A program made the translations under genes and the position numbers. A model generated the notes under the pieces. It saw only the letters and a program-made list of their open reading frames with translations, ran no database searches and was not told the DNA's origin. A stretch of 64,000 bases of DNA, taken from the NCBI RefSeq assembly GCF_000223905.1, contig NC_015948.1, forward strand, positions 1,798,001 through 1,862,000, written 5' to 3'. The first letter of the stretch is position 1; each line of letters opens with the position of its first letter. Source of the DNA: Haloarcula hispanica ATCC 33960. GTDB lineage: Archaea > Halobacteriota > Halobacteria > Halobacteriales > Haloarculaceae. Shown here one piece after another: positions 52,962 through 61,518 of the stretch.

Positions 52962-54734
52962 ATGATGACAGTAGCCAATCGGGACCGGATGCTCCACGTC
53001 GACCTGTCGTCGGCATCGGTCGAGAGCTGTCCGGTTCCGGAGGCCTGGCGTCGCCAGTTTGTGGGCGGCAAGGGACTCGGCGCTCGGTACCTGTACGACA
53101 AACTCGACGCAGGCACCGACCCGCTAGGCCCCGAGAACGTCCTGTTGTTCATGCTCGGGCCGGTCTCCGGGCTGCTCCCCGGCGAGACACGCTACGCGGC
53201 GGTCACGAAGTCGCCCCTGACTGGCGGCTTCCTCGACTCCTATGCGGGCGGGACGTTCCCGGACACGCTGGCCGGCGCGTTGCAGGACCACACCGGGATT
53301 CTTGTCACCGGGCGCGCTTCGGAGCCGGTCAAACTCGTCGTCGAGGCCGACGGCGCGACGGTCGAACCCGCCGAGACGTGGGGGCAGGATACAGCCGAAA
53401 CCGACGCAGCGTTCCCCGAGGCTGCGGTGGCGTGTATCGGCCCGGCGGGCGAGCAGGGCGTCGCGTTCGCGACTATCGCTTCTGACGGCGGCGAACACCA
53501 CGCGGGGCGGGGCGGTGCCGGAACAGTGATGGGCGCAAAACGGCTGAAAGCCGTCGTCGTCCGCGGTGAGCCGCCGACGGACCTCGCGGAGCTACGGGAG
53601 CAGTACGCCAAGCGGTACCGCGAGGGCGACACCGGACAGTGGCTCCACGCCAGCGGGACCGTCGAAACGGTCGACTTCGCCAACGAGATCGGCGCACTCT
53701 CGACGCGCGGCTGGGAAGACGGCCAGTTCGAGGGAGCCGACGGGGTCGGTATCGAAGCCGTGCAGGAACTCGCCGCGGGGCGGGAGTACGACGACGATGC
53801 TAGCCCCGGCGGGTTCCGCGTCCAGACGGAGGACGGCGAAACCGTCCCGCGCGGGGCGACGGCGATGAGCTTCGGGGCCGGCCTCGGCATCGACGACTTC
53901 GACGCCGTGGCGGCGCTGGGCGAGACCTGTAACCGGTTGGGTCTCGACCTCATCAGCGCCGGGAGCGCCGTCGCGTGGGCCATCAAAGCCGGCGACGCCG
54001 GCCTGCTCGACGAATCGCTCGATTACGGGAGCCCCGACGACGCGCGGGCGCTCCTCGAAGCCATCGTCGCGCGGGAGTCGACGCTCGGCGACGCTCTGGC
54101 CGACGGCGTTGACGCGGCCTCGGCCCGTCTAGGCGGGGACGACCTCCTGCCGACGGTCAAGGCTATGGAACTGCCCGCGTACGACCCCCGCGGCGCACGG
54201 AGCATGGCACTGGCGTACGCGACCAGCGACCGCGGGGCCTGTCACCGGCGGGCGCTCCCCATCGAGCGGGAAGCCTTCGACTCCGATTGGGGCCCGGAGC
54301 GGGCGGCCGCGGCCGTCATCCGCGAACAGGACCAGCGCTCGGTGCTGTGGTGCCTCGTCGTCGACGACTTCGTCGGCGACGCCTTCGAAGACCTCGGCGC
54401 GGAGTGGCTCGACGCTATCGGCCTGGACACGGACGGCGACCTCGCGACGGTCGGCGAGCGGGTCTGGACGCTCACGCGCCTGTTCAACGTCCGGGAGGGC
54501 GTTTCCCGAGCCGACGACGAACTCCCGGCAAAGCTGCAGGAACCGCTTGATTCTGGCCCGAACGCTGGCGCGGCAATCGACACCGAGTCGTTCGACGCGA
54601 TGCTCGACGAGTACTACAGCCAGCGCGGCTGGGACGCCGACGGCCGGCCCACCCCCGAGACAATCGAGCGACTCGGCCTCGCAGACGCCGTCGACCAATC
54701 GACACTATCTGCGGACACGACACTCGGAGAATGA
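52962..54734 (+). CDS. aldehyde:ferredoxin oxidoreductase homologue lacking iron-sulfur ligands
   Basis: 590 aa, beginning MMTVANRDRMLHVDLSSASV. The N-terminal pterin domain is well kept (FVGGKGLGARYLYD; LGPVSGLLPGETRYAAVTKSPLTGGFLDSYAGG; GRGGAGTVMGAKRLKAVVV). The core GAGLGIDDFDAVAALGETCNRLGLDLISAGSAVAWA also matches. The CxxCxxxC cluster expected ahead of it is absent: residues ~276-292 read YDDDASPGGFRVQTEDG. The fourth Cys, expected near 473, reads DDFVGDAF. A tungsten/molybdenum-pterin aldehyde oxidoreductase without the [4Fe-4S] cluster, so electron transfer must differ. It overlaps the next gene by ATGA. Confidence 0.87.
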   Translation: MMTVANRDRMLHVDLSSASVESCPVPEAWRRQFVGGKGLGARYLYDKLDAGTDPLGPENVLLFMLGPVSGLLPGETRYAAVTKSPLTGGFLDSYAGGTFPDTLAGALQDHTGILVTGRASEPVKLVVEADGATVEPAETWGQDTAETDAAFPEAAVACIGPAGEQGVAFATIASDGGEHHAGRGGAGTVMGAKRLKAVVVRGEPPTDLAELREQYAKRYREGDTGQWLHASGTVETVDFANEIGALSTRGWEDGQFEGADGVGIEAVQELAAGREYDDDASPGGFRVQTEDGETVPRGATAMSFGAGLGIDDFDAVAALGETCNRLGLDLISAGSAVAWAIKAGDAGLLDESLDYGSPDDARALLEAIVARESTLGDALADGVDAASARLGGDDLLPTVKAMELPAYDPRGARSMALAYATSDRGACHRRALPIEREAFDSDWGPERAAAAVIREQDQRSVLWCLVVDDFVGDAFEDLGAEWLDAIGLDTDGDLATVGERVWTLTRLFNVREGVSRADDELPAKLQEPLDSGPNAGAAIDTESFDAMLDEYYSQRGWDADGRPTPETIERLGLADAVDQSTLSADTTLGE

Positions 54735-55519
54735 CAGACGAAATCGACCTCGACGAACTCGACGTACAGGACGACGAGGAGACGCCGAACCGGGGCGACT
54801 GGTTCTGGAATGGAAAGGGCGACCCCGAAGACGAACCCGACCCCGGATCGACTGGGACCGTATCGGTGCGGCCCGACAGCGATACCGAGGCTGAGAGTCC
54901 CGGTGCGGCCGCAGATACGGGTCCTGCTTCGGACACTGGTGTCGAAGGGAATGGCGGAGATACCGCCAGCGCAGACCCCGGAGGCCAAGCGGTCCCCCAC
55001 GTCCCGCGGGAGAACAAGGACAAGCCGGTCGGTATTCCGACAGACAGCGGCGGCGCGGGCGGCGCGGCCGCGACCGACACGGACCCGGCCTCGAACGTCG
55101 CTGAGGACCCCGCTGCCGGCGAGGAGGCCGTCGAAGCGAGCGGTCCCCACGGCGGCGGCATCGACGACATGACGATGGCCGTGACCTACGACGCGGCCCG
55201 GCAGTTCGCCGACCCGCAACTGGTCTTCCGCGAGGCGAGGGCCTGGGCCGACTGGGTCGGTATCGTCGGCGACGTCGAGGCCTTCGTCATCAACAAATTC
55301 CAGCGCGACCACGGTATCGACGCCGACTTCTTCAGCGGCGCGGGCCAGGAGCCGGCCGAGCGACTCGCCGACATCGACACGCACTCGATGTTCTACGCCG
55401 AGCGGATGGTCCTCGTCGGCCGTCCGGACGACGAGCCCATCGCCGACCGGACGGGCTGGGAGTTCATCCCGCTCGCCGACGCCGCAGAGAAGGCGGAGTG
55501 GGAACTCGCTGACGAGTGA
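54731..55519 (+). CDS. DUF7124-like protein downstream of AOR
   Basis: 262 aa. A long acidic, low-complexity head (residues 1-145, rich in Asp, Glu, Gly, Ala), then a compact domain (MTMAVTYDAARQFADPQLVFREARAWADWVGIVGDVEAFVINKFQRDHGIDADFFSGAGQ ... TGWEFIPLADAAEKAEWELAD). The family number is from memory. Translation is coupled to the AOR homologue by ATGA overlap, so it probably works with that enzyme. No cofactor site is seen. Confidence 0.72.
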   Translation: MTDEIDLDELDVQDDEETPNRGDWFWNGKGDPEDEPDPGSTGTVSVRPDSDTEAESPGAAADTGPASDTGVEGNGGDTASADPGGQAVPHVPRENKDKPVGIPTDSGGAGGAAATDTDPASNVAEDPAAGEEAVEASGPHGGGIDDMTMAVTYDAARQFADPQLVFREARAWADWVGIVGDVEAFVINKFQRDHGIDADFFSGAGQEPAERLADIDTHSMFYAERMVLVGRPDDEPIADRTGWEFIPLADAAEKAEWELADE

Positions 55520-55524
55520 CGCCC

Positions 55525-55534
55525 TATATTTATA
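55525..55534 (+). promoter_or_regulatory. TATA box of the small-gene cluster at 55568
   Basis: TATATTTATA, 34-43 nt before the ATG at 55568, so the transcript should have a leader of about 10 nt. It separates the AOR-DUF7124 operon from the next small genes. Confidence 0.6.
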
Positions 55535-55567
55535 ATGCTTGCTGGTCATTGTCATACACGAACGACA

Positions 55568-55834
55568 ATGACACTCCGAACCGCGGTCCACCAGTCGAAG
55601 ATACTCACGTTCGTGGTACTGGGTGCGTTCGTCTGGCTGTTACTGACACTGTTCGAAGTACTGTCGACCATCAACTTCGCGACCGGAACAGCGACGTTCG
55701 TCGGTCAGAACGCGCTGGGCGGTCTCGCCGGAGTGCTTGTGCTGACTATCGTCCTCGGGGCGCTCGTGGTTCTGTACTCCGAGATAACCGAGTCAGACCC
55801 GGCCCCGCAGTCGTGGCCCCCGTCGGAAGAATGA
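55568..55834 (+). CDS. small two-helix membrane protein
   Basis: 88 aa from the ATG at 55568. Two membrane segments (LTFVVLGAFVWLLLTLFEVLS and NALGGLAGVLVLTIVLGALVVLY) and a short Pro/Ser tail. It is the first gene of a tight cluster with overlapping starts and stops. Function not recognised. Confidence 0.65.
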   Translation: MTLRTAVHQSKILTFVVLGAFVWLLLTLFEVLSTINFATGTATFVGQNALGGLAGVLVLTIVLGALVVLYSEITESDPAPQSWPPSEE

Positions 55835-55974
55835 CGTACTACAGTTGCGAAGAATGCGGCCAGATGATAGACCTCTCGGCGTTCGAGGGGCAGCCGCGCC
55901 GGCAGGACTGTCCGGTGTGTGAGGAGACGACGCTGTGGACGCCCGAGTTCGAGGGTGAAGGGGTGTCGTTTTGA
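55831..55974 (+). CDS. 47-aa zinc-ribbon protein
   Basis: ATG at 55831, overlapping the previous stop. Begins MTYYSCEECGQMIDLSAFEG and has a second CPVC pair, so a four-cysteine zinc ribbon (CxxC...CxxC) is clear. Its TGA overlaps the TTG start of the next gene. A small nucleic-acid- or protein-binding module; partner unknown. Confidence 0.72.
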   Translation: MTYYSCEECGQMIDLSAFEGQPRRQDCPVCEETTLWTPEFEGEGVSF

Positions 55975-56315
55975 CACTCGCTTTCGAGGTGAGCGACCGC
56001 CTGTACGAGGCCGCTCAGGAGTGGGCCGACCGGCGGTTGGAGGACATCGACGAAGCGATGGAAACGAAAGTCGAGCAGGCGTTGCTGGAGATCGAACACC
56101 TCGTCTCACAGTCCCACGACGTGGCGTTCGAGGTCGACGGCCGCGAGGTACGGTACGAACCGACAGAGGAACTGGCCGCGTTGCTCCGTCGGCAGGCCGA
56201 GGAGAGCGGAATCGACGAGAGTACCGTGCTGAAGATGCACGTCGACCTCTACGCGAACGCGTTCCTCGACGAAGTCTCGGACGAGCAGAAACCGCCGGGA
56301 ACGCCGTCTGAGTGA
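55971..56315 (+). CDS. hypothetical helical protein
   Basis: 114 aa from a TTG at 55971, the 4-nt overlap with the zinc-ribbon gene being the reason for that start. MTLAFEVSDRLYEAAQEWADRRLEDIDEAMETKVEQALLEIEHLV is helical and charged; the end (LLRRQAEESGIDESTVLKMHVDLYANAFL) could be a ribbon-helix-helix-like fold. I do not recognise the family. Confidence 0.62.
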   Translation: MTLAFEVSDRLYEAAQEWADRRLEDIDEAMETKVEQALLEIEHLVSQSHDVAFEVDGREVRYEPTEELAALLRRQAEESGIDESTVLKMHVDLYANAFLDEVSDEQKPPGTPSE

Positions 56316-56359
56316 CGGCACCAAAACTTAAGCCCGGCCACTACGACAGATGATATACA

Positions 56360-56494
56360 ATGGCACACGAGGAGAGTGAGTGGAAACCGAAGGGTGCGAC
56401 AGAGACGTTCAACGACTTCGAGGTCTGGGACCACGGCGTCTGGCCGGGCGACGTGAACCAGAACGACACGACGACGGACGACGACGAGGAGTGA
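56360..56494 (+). CDS. 44-aa acidic protein
   Basis: ATG at 56360: begins MAHEESEWKPKGATETFNDF, ends TTTDDDEE. Two tryptophan-containing motifs (ETFNDFEVWDHGVWPGD) make it distinctive. A CTTAAG box lies ~27 nt upstream, giving a leaderless mRNA. I do not recognise a function. Confidence 0.6.
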   Translation: MAHEESEWKPKGATETFNDFEVWDHGVWPGDVNQNDTTTDDDEE

Positions 56495-56553
56495 CCCCTG
56501 CCGGCGTCAGGTTCGTACTGTTTTCGTGGCCCCTCTCTACATGCGAGCGACAG

Positions 56554-57771
56554 CTACGGGGCCGGGAAGGCCCGTTTGTCACGCGGCGGGACGTAGAAGT
56601 TCGAGCGTGACGCAACCTCGATGAATTCCAGCAGGCCGTTGTTCTGTCGATCCCGGAGTTCCTCGTGTTCCTCCCGGAGCCACCACCCGTTCATCGCGTC
56701 CCGGACTTCCTCGAAGTCACGCGGGCGTTCCTGTAACGAGAGGAAGTGAATCCCGGCCTGGCCGCCGTCAATCGTGTTGAAATCGCGCCGGAGGACAATC
56801 GGCTCCCCGTCCTTGCGGGCGCGGGCCACCTTCTCGAAGTGGCCGACCTCCCCCTCTGTGCTCGCGTGCTCGCGGACCATGTCGGCGAAGGGGAGGGTAC
56901 CTCTGTCGATGTCCTCCGGCGAGAACTCCGCCGAGAACAGTCGCTTGACGCGGTCGGACTGGGCGAGTTCCCACCAGTTGTCGAAGGCCTCGTTGATTCG
57001 TGAGAGGTGTATCGTCGTCCCGCCGGCGTAGGGGCCGTCGTCGATGGTGACGCGGTCCTCGCTGGCCTGCGTCCCGGCCCGGCCGGCGAAAAAGCCCGAG
57101 AACATATACGACTCCTCGGGGATGTCGGCGGGGACGCCCTCCGCGTCGGCGTGGGCCGCCGGGAGCCCCTCGCCGATGAAGCCGCCGCGGCGGTCGGCGA
57201 CGGAGAACACGTCGCCGAGTCGACCCTGAATCTCCGCGTCCGCGAGCGTCGGCCGCGTGTCGAACATCGCCGACTCGGCGGCCGCGAGGTGCGAGGGAAC
57301 GTCGCTCGCGAGGACGAGCATCGCGTCGAAAGACTGCAGGTCGGGGTTGTCCGTCCGGGAGAGGACTCGCGGGCTGCGTATCGGGGACGAATCGAGCGAC
57401 CCGTAGGTGTCGAAGTAGCTCGTCCCCCAGCCGAGCATATGCAGGAGCCCCGAACTGGTGAACTCGTAGGCGTCTTCCAGTGTTCGCATCGCTAGCTCGA
57501 CAGTCTCCGCGGCAGAATCCGACGGTGACCCGTCGAGGTCGAGCATGAACAGACGGAAATGACGTGGCAACAGGTCGTTGCCGGCGGCGTCGCTCCGGAG
57601 GCGCGCGTTCCAGGCGTGTTGCCGTCTCGGGAGTTCGTCGGCTCGGGGGTTCGGGTCGAGGTCACCCGTCGGCGACTCCGCTTGCCTGGCCAGCAGGGAC
57701 GAACACCCGCTGAGACCGGCTGCTCCGGAGAGTGCGGAGAGTCGAAGCAGCAGCCCTCGGCGCGAGTTCAT
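56554..57771 (-). CDS. Tat-exported Dyp-peroxidase-like lipoprotein (DUF7405-like)
   Basis: 405 aa. MNSRRGLLLRLSALSGAAGLSGC is a twin-arginine lipoprotein signal. The body resembles dye-decolorising peroxidases: ADRRGGFIGEGLPAAHADAEG stands where these have the GxxDG heme motif, and DGGQAGIHFLSLQERPRDFEEVRDAMNGW matches their C-terminal strand. Heme binding is not assured, since the GxxDG Asp is not in its usual place. It would act outside the cell. Convergent with the small acidic gene. Confidence 0.7.
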   Translation of the reverse strand: MNSRRGLLLRLSALSGAAGLSGCSSLLARQAESPTGDLDPNPRADELPRRQHAWNARLRSDAAGNDLLPRHFRLFMLDLDGSPSDSAAETVELAMRTLEDAYEFTSSGLLHMLGWGTSYFDTYGSLDSSPIRSPRVLSRTDNPDLQSFDAMLVLASDVPSHLAAAESAMFDTRPTLADAEIQGRLGDVFSVADRRGGFIGEGLPAAHADAEGVPADIPEESYMFSGFFAGRAGTQASEDRVTIDDGPYAGGTTIHLSRINEAFDNWWELAQSDRVKRLFSAEFSPEDIDRGTLPFADMVREHASTEGEVGHFEKVARARKDGEPIVLRRDFNTIDGGQAGIHFLSLQERPRDFEEVRDAMNGWWLREEHEELRDRQNNGLLEFIEVASRSNFYVPPRDKRAFPAP

Positions 57772-57867
57772 GGTATGATATCACAAGGGTAGGTCTGCGT
57801 GGAGAAAAACGTTGTCTCAAGGGAACAGGTCGCAACGGTTTTTACTTGACATTCCGTACCATATACC

Positions 57868-58017
57868 ATGTTAACTATACTCATACACTCGGAATCGGGA
57901 CTCACCCTCCCGTTTCCACCCGATATGGGCACGGCGGTCCTCGGTGTCGGACTGGTCGTCCTCGCCGTCGTCACGTACGATATCTATCAGCAGCACTGGA
58001 CCGGGGAGGGAACCTGA
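57868..58017 (+). CDS. 49-aa single-span membrane protein
   Basis: ATG at 57868: begins MLTILIHSESGLTLPFPPDM, then one membrane helix (GTAVLGVGLVVLAVVTYDIY) and a short tail QQHWTGEGT. First of three adjoining small membrane genes; its TGA shares a base with the next ATG. A TTTTTACT stretch ~20-30 nt upstream may serve as promoter. Confidence 0.58.
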   Translation: MLTILIHSESGLTLPFPPDMGTAVLGVGLVVLAVVTYDIYQQHWTGEGT

Positions 58018-58292
58018 TGGCCACCGAACAATCGGACTCCCGGCTGACAGCCGTCTCGCTCCTCGGATATCTTCGAATCCTGGTCTACACTCTCGCTACG
58101 CTGCTGGCGCTGTCACTGCTTGTCGTCGGAACGATCGGACTCATCGCCGAGCTCAAGGGGAGCTGGCACTGGGAGATTCACCTCAAATCGACTATCAGCT
58201 ACATCGGCCTGTTCGTCAGCCGGCTGCTGATCGTTCTCGTCCCGCTGTTCGTCGTCCTCGTCGTCGGTCGGCGGGTGGTGCCCGATGCGTGA
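58017..58292 (+). CDS. 91-aa membrane protein
   Basis: ATG at 58017, overlapping the previous stop by one base. MATEQSDSRLTAVSLLGYLRILVYTLATLLALSLLVVGTIGLIAELKGS, then a second hydrophobic part (YIGLFVSRLLIVLVPLFVVLVVGRRVV). Two long membrane segments with a charged loop. Overlaps the next gene by 8 nt. Family not recognised. Confidence 0.65.
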   Translation: MATEQSDSRLTAVSLLGYLRILVYTLATLLALSLLVVGTIGLIAELKGSWHWEIHLKSTISYIGLFVSRLLIVLVPLFVVLVVGRRVVPDA

Positions 58293-58518
58293 GCGACTGC
58301 GTGTGAACCCATTCGGGGTAGTCGCGGCCGCCTCGGTCACGCTTCTTTGCGTACTGGTCGCGGGCGCGGGAGCCGTCGCGGTCATCGCACGCTCGGTCAA
58401 CTCTTGGCGGTCGCTCTTTTTTATGGAACAGGCGATGGCGTTCCTGCTGCCCGCGGTGAAGGTCCTGCTGGTTGTCGGCCTCATCGCAAGCACGGGCCTC
58501 GTGCTCCGTATCCGGTAG
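58285..58518 (+). CDS. 77-aa two-helix membrane protein
   Basis: MRERLRVNPFGVVAAASVTLLCVLVAGAGAVAVIARSV, a short loop, then MAFLLPAVKVLLVVGLIASTGLVLRIR. Last of the three coupled membrane genes. Convergent with torD by 8 bp. The three may form one small membrane complex, perhaps related to the Tat-exported enzymes around, but no motif proves it. Confidence 0.65.
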   Translation: MRERLRVNPFGVVAAASVTLLCVLVAGAGAVAVIARSVNSWRSLFFMEQAMAFLLPAVKVLLVVGLIASTGLVLRIR

Positions 58519-58526
58519 CCGCCCTG

Positions 58527-59153
58527 CTAGCCGATCTGCGCGACGATCTCGTCCTCGAAGCGGACCAGCCCCTCACAGATGAGCGCCGCCGCGAGGAACA
58601 GCCCCTCGTCGGCTTCCTCGCGCATCTCGTCGGCGAAGTCGATGACCCACTCGCTGAGGTGTTGCTCGATGAACACCCGCTCGTAGCCGACGGTCTCCTC
58701 GTCGCCCTCGCGCTGGCGCTCGATGAGATACCGCAGGAACGCCAGCTCGACGGCGATGAAGTCGTCCTCTTCGGGGTAGTCCTCGGGCGGTGCCCAGCCT
58801 GCCGCACCGTAGCTGGCATCGACTTCGGCGAGCCCCTCGCCGATGAACTCCGTGTCCTCGCGGTAGTTCGTCTCGTGGGGCAACACCGGCGGCCGCGGGC
58901 CGACGAGCAGGTCCGTGTACTCCCGTTCGAGTTCGTCCTGCACGTCCGAGACCGACCGGTCAGTGTTGTCGTCTATCCACGCCTGCAGCATCTCGAAACC
59001 CTCGTCCAGCTGGTCGTTGATGGAGTCCTCCGGCAGTTGAACCTCGCCGCTCAACAGCCGCTCGACGAACGCCTCCTCGGGCACGTCCCAGAACACGTCG
59101 ATGACGAAGTCCACCAGTTCGAGGCGGGCCTCGTAGACAGCCGCGTCGTTCAT
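58527..59153 (-). CDS. TorD-family molecular chaperone
   Basis: 208 aa from the ATG at 59153. All-helical with the TorD/DmsD signature ELEREYTDLLVGPRPPVLPHETNYRE. Such chaperones bind the Tat signal or core of molybdoenzymes until the cofactor is inserted. The gene overlaps the stop of the 711-aa iron-sulfur gene by ATGA, and the likely client (formate-dehydrogenase-like protein with Tat signal) starts at 61519. Confidence 0.88.
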   Translation of the reverse strand: MNDAAVYEARLELVDFVIDVFWDVPEEAFVERLLSGEVQLPEDSINDQLDEGFEMLQAWIDDNTDRSVSDVQDELEREYTDLLVGPRPPVLPHETNYREDTEFIGEGLAEVDASYGAAGWAPPEDYPEEDDFIAVELAFLRYLIERQREGDEETVGYERVFIEQHLSEWVIDFADEMREEADEGLFLAAALICEGLVRFEDEIVAQIG

Positions 59154-61285
59154 CGTTTCTCCCCCTGGTCGAACAGCAGGCGACTCCGACAGTCGCTGCA
59201 GTACTCGAAGACGCTGTGGTCGGCGTCGGGGGCCAGCCCCTCGACCCGGTCGCCGACCTCCGCCTCGATCTTGTCGGCGGAGGCGACGCTGGTGAACGGT
59301 TTGCCACAGCGAACGCATTCCAGCATATCGCCCTCGTGGACGGTCACCCAGGCCTCGCCGTCGCGGTTCTCGGGGAGCAAGGAGAGGTCGAGCCCGTCAT
59401 GCATCGTGATCGCCGTCTCCGGACACCCCTCCTCACAGAGGCCGCAGTTCACGCAGTCCGCGTGGTTGAACGCCAGTTCGCCCTCGCCGGTTCGCTTGAT
59501 CGCGTCAGCCGGACAGAGGTTCGTGCAGGTCGGCGTCAGCGTACACGCGTCGTTGACGTCCATGACGCCGAAGTCCTTCAGCCCGCGGATCACCTCGCGT
59601 TCGGGCTCGACGTGGTCGAGAATGGTTCGGACACTCTCTAAGGTCCAGCCGTGGCTGTCGAAGTCGGGATTGGGGCGGGGCTCCTCGCGGTCGGTGTCGC
59701 TGCGGCCGGTCGCCTCGTAGTCGCCAGCCGGAATCGGCGTCTCGTCGAGGCCGAACTCGACGAAGCCAGACAGCGATTCGACGAAGGCTTGGGGGTTGCC
59801 GGCCTCCGGCGCGAAGAAGCCGACCCGGTCGCCCAGGCCCAGATCGGTCGTCGCCTGATTGAGCCGGTCGACCAGCTCCTGCTTGGGGTCCGGGCCAGAG
59901 TGGAGGCAGGAGCCGCCACAGCCGACGATGGCGACGCCGTCCGCGCCGGCCGCCAGCGCGTGCATGACGTGTGCTTCACCGACCGTGTCCGTGCAGTTGA
60001 CCCGGACCGGGAGAATCGGCGGGTAGTCGAGGTCGCCCGATTGGACGGCTTTGCGTCCGTGTGCGCGGAGCCGTTCGGCGGCGTACTCCGAGCAGACGAA
60101 GGCGACGACCTGGGTGTCGATACCTGCGCTGTCGCCGCGCGACAGCAAGCCTTCATCCGAATCGTCTTCTAGCAGCGCCTCGACTTCGCGCGCAAGCCGC
60201 CGGTTCGAGGGCTCGCGGAGCTGTGTCGCGCCAGTCGGACAGGCACTCGTACAGGCCCCGCAGTTCTCGCAGGCCACCTCGTCGAACTCCACAGAGTCGA
60301 TAGTCGGCCGGTCGACCGCGCCGTGGGGGCAGGCGTCCACACAGGCCGTACACCCCTCCTGGCTAGATGCCCCGGCGGCACAGACGTCCATCTCTAGGTC
60401 GAGGAACTGCGGCTTCTCGATGCCGCCCAGTTGCGATTCGACGGCGGCGATGGTTCCGGCGTCGACGGGACCCGTATAGAAGCCAAGCCGGCCACCGCGG
60501 GCGTTGTCCCGGCCGCCGGGGTAGATGACCTGGTCGACTTCGACGGTGTGGGTGACGCCGTCCAGATCGATAGCGTCGGTCGGGCAGATGTTCGTCCATT
60601 CGCCGTCGGGCGCGTCGGGGTGAATATCGACAGGGAACTCGATCACCATTCCGTCCGGCCCCTCTCGAACGCAGTCCATGCAGTCGATGCAGTCGTCGGT
60701 GACGCGGGCTTCCAGCGTGAGTTCGTACTCGCCGTAGGAGCCATCGATGTCGACGACGCGGCCGCGCTCCATCGTCACGTCGCCGAGCCCTTCCACGTCC
60801 GCGAAGTCCCGCCCGTCCGCAACGAACGTCACGTCGGCGCCGTCGGTCAGTGACCGCGCTGCTTCCGGATCACCAACGACGGCGACGCGGTTCCCGGCGT
60901 CTTTCGACACCGTCCGCGACGGCGCTTCCTCGTGGAGGCCGGCCCGCTTTGCATTGATGAGACGGGCCGTCTTGTCGGTGGCCGCGGCCCCGTCGTGGAC
61001 CCAGGCGTTGGTTTCCCGGTGGTCGACGAACACCGACGCCTCGGGGTGAAGGCCGTGTTCGTCGGCGAGCCCGCGGATGCGATCCTGACACGACGGTTCC
61101 GGTGTCGTCGCGATGACCTGATCGAGATCGTACTCCTCAATGACCTGTGACATCCCGGCCAGGCCGTCCTGACAGAGCAGTTCGGAACTGGCCACGACGT
61201 CGACATCGCTGACACCGTCCCGTACCGCTTCGAGGTCGATATCGCACGATCCCCCACAGGAACACACGAAGGCGCCCGTGTTCAT
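59150..61285 (-). CDS. HdrA/MvhD-like multi-cluster iron-sulfur fusion
   Basis: 711 aa. The N-terminus GAFVCSCGGSCDIDLEAV is HdrA-like (C8, C10, C14). The following Rossmann region (VAVVGDPEAARSL, ~134-146) lacks the usual GxGxxG. Ferredoxin sites: C199/202/205/234; C312/315/319 with C339/342/345/349; C581/587/591 with C611/614/617/621. Residues ~390-515 resemble MvhD (C398, C431, and GCGGSC at 456-460). C657/660 and C696/699 form a zinc-ribbon-like end. Electron transfer, perhaps with flavin lost; no signal peptide, so cytoplasmic. Coupled to torD and divergent from fdhA, so it likely serves formate oxidation. Confidence 0.87.
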   Translation of the reverse strand: MNTGAFVCSCGGSCDIDLEAVRDGVSDVDVVASSELLCQDGLAGMSQVIEEYDLDQVIATTPEPSCQDRIRGLADEHGLHPEASVFVDHRETNAWVHDGAAATDKTARLINAKRAGLHEEAPSRTVSKDAGNRVAVVGDPEAARSLTDGADVTFVADGRDFADVEGLGDVTMERGRVVDIDGSYGEYELTLEARVTDDCIDCMDCVREGPDGMVIEFPVDIHPDAPDGEWTNICPTDAIDLDGVTHTVEVDQVIYPGGRDNARGGRLGFYTGPVDAGTIAAVESQLGGIEKPQFLDLEMDVCAAGASSQEGCTACVDACPHGAVDRPTIDSVEFDEVACENCGACTSACPTGATQLREPSNRRLAREVEALLEDDSDEGLLSRGDSAGIDTQVVAFVCSEYAAERLRAHGRKAVQSGDLDYPPILPVRVNCTDTVGEAHVMHALAAGADGVAIVGCGGSCLHSGPDPKQELVDRLNQATTDLGLGDRVGFFAPEAGNPQAFVESLSGFVEFGLDETPIPAGDYEATGRSDTDREEPRPNPDFDSHGWTLESVRTILDHVEPEREVIRGLKDFGVMDVNDACTLTPTCTNLCPADAIKRTGEGELAFNHADCVNCGLCEEGCPETAITMHDGLDLSLLPENRDGEAWVTVHEGDMLECVRCGKPFTSVASADKIEAEVGDRVEGLAPDADHSVFEYCSDCRSRLLFDQGEKR

Positions 61286-61339
61286 TAATCATGCAAAACC
61301 CTGTCCCGGTAATAGACCTTGCGGAGTGTTCACACATCT

Positions 61340-61389
61340 ATTCATGAATACAACCCCAAATATTTGGCTGGGTAGAAAATTTCATGAAT
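61340..61389. promoter_or_regulatory. paired palindromes in the divergent promoter
   Basis: ATTCATGAAT at 61340-61349 is a perfect 10-bp palindrome; TTCATGAA recurs at 61381-61388, exactly 40 bp on. They sit in the A/T-rich 233-bp region between the iron-sulfur gene and fdhA. Candidate operators for a dimeric regulator. Confidence 0.45.
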
Positions 61390-61518
61390 TATTATGGCTA
61401 ACTATGACACATTTTATCATGGATGACATCGAATTTGTGGCACGTCTAGAGAGACAATGACAAACCAGATTTCGTGGCAAACACGGACAGCATCGGTAAT
61501 GGGTGGGCACCATTCACC

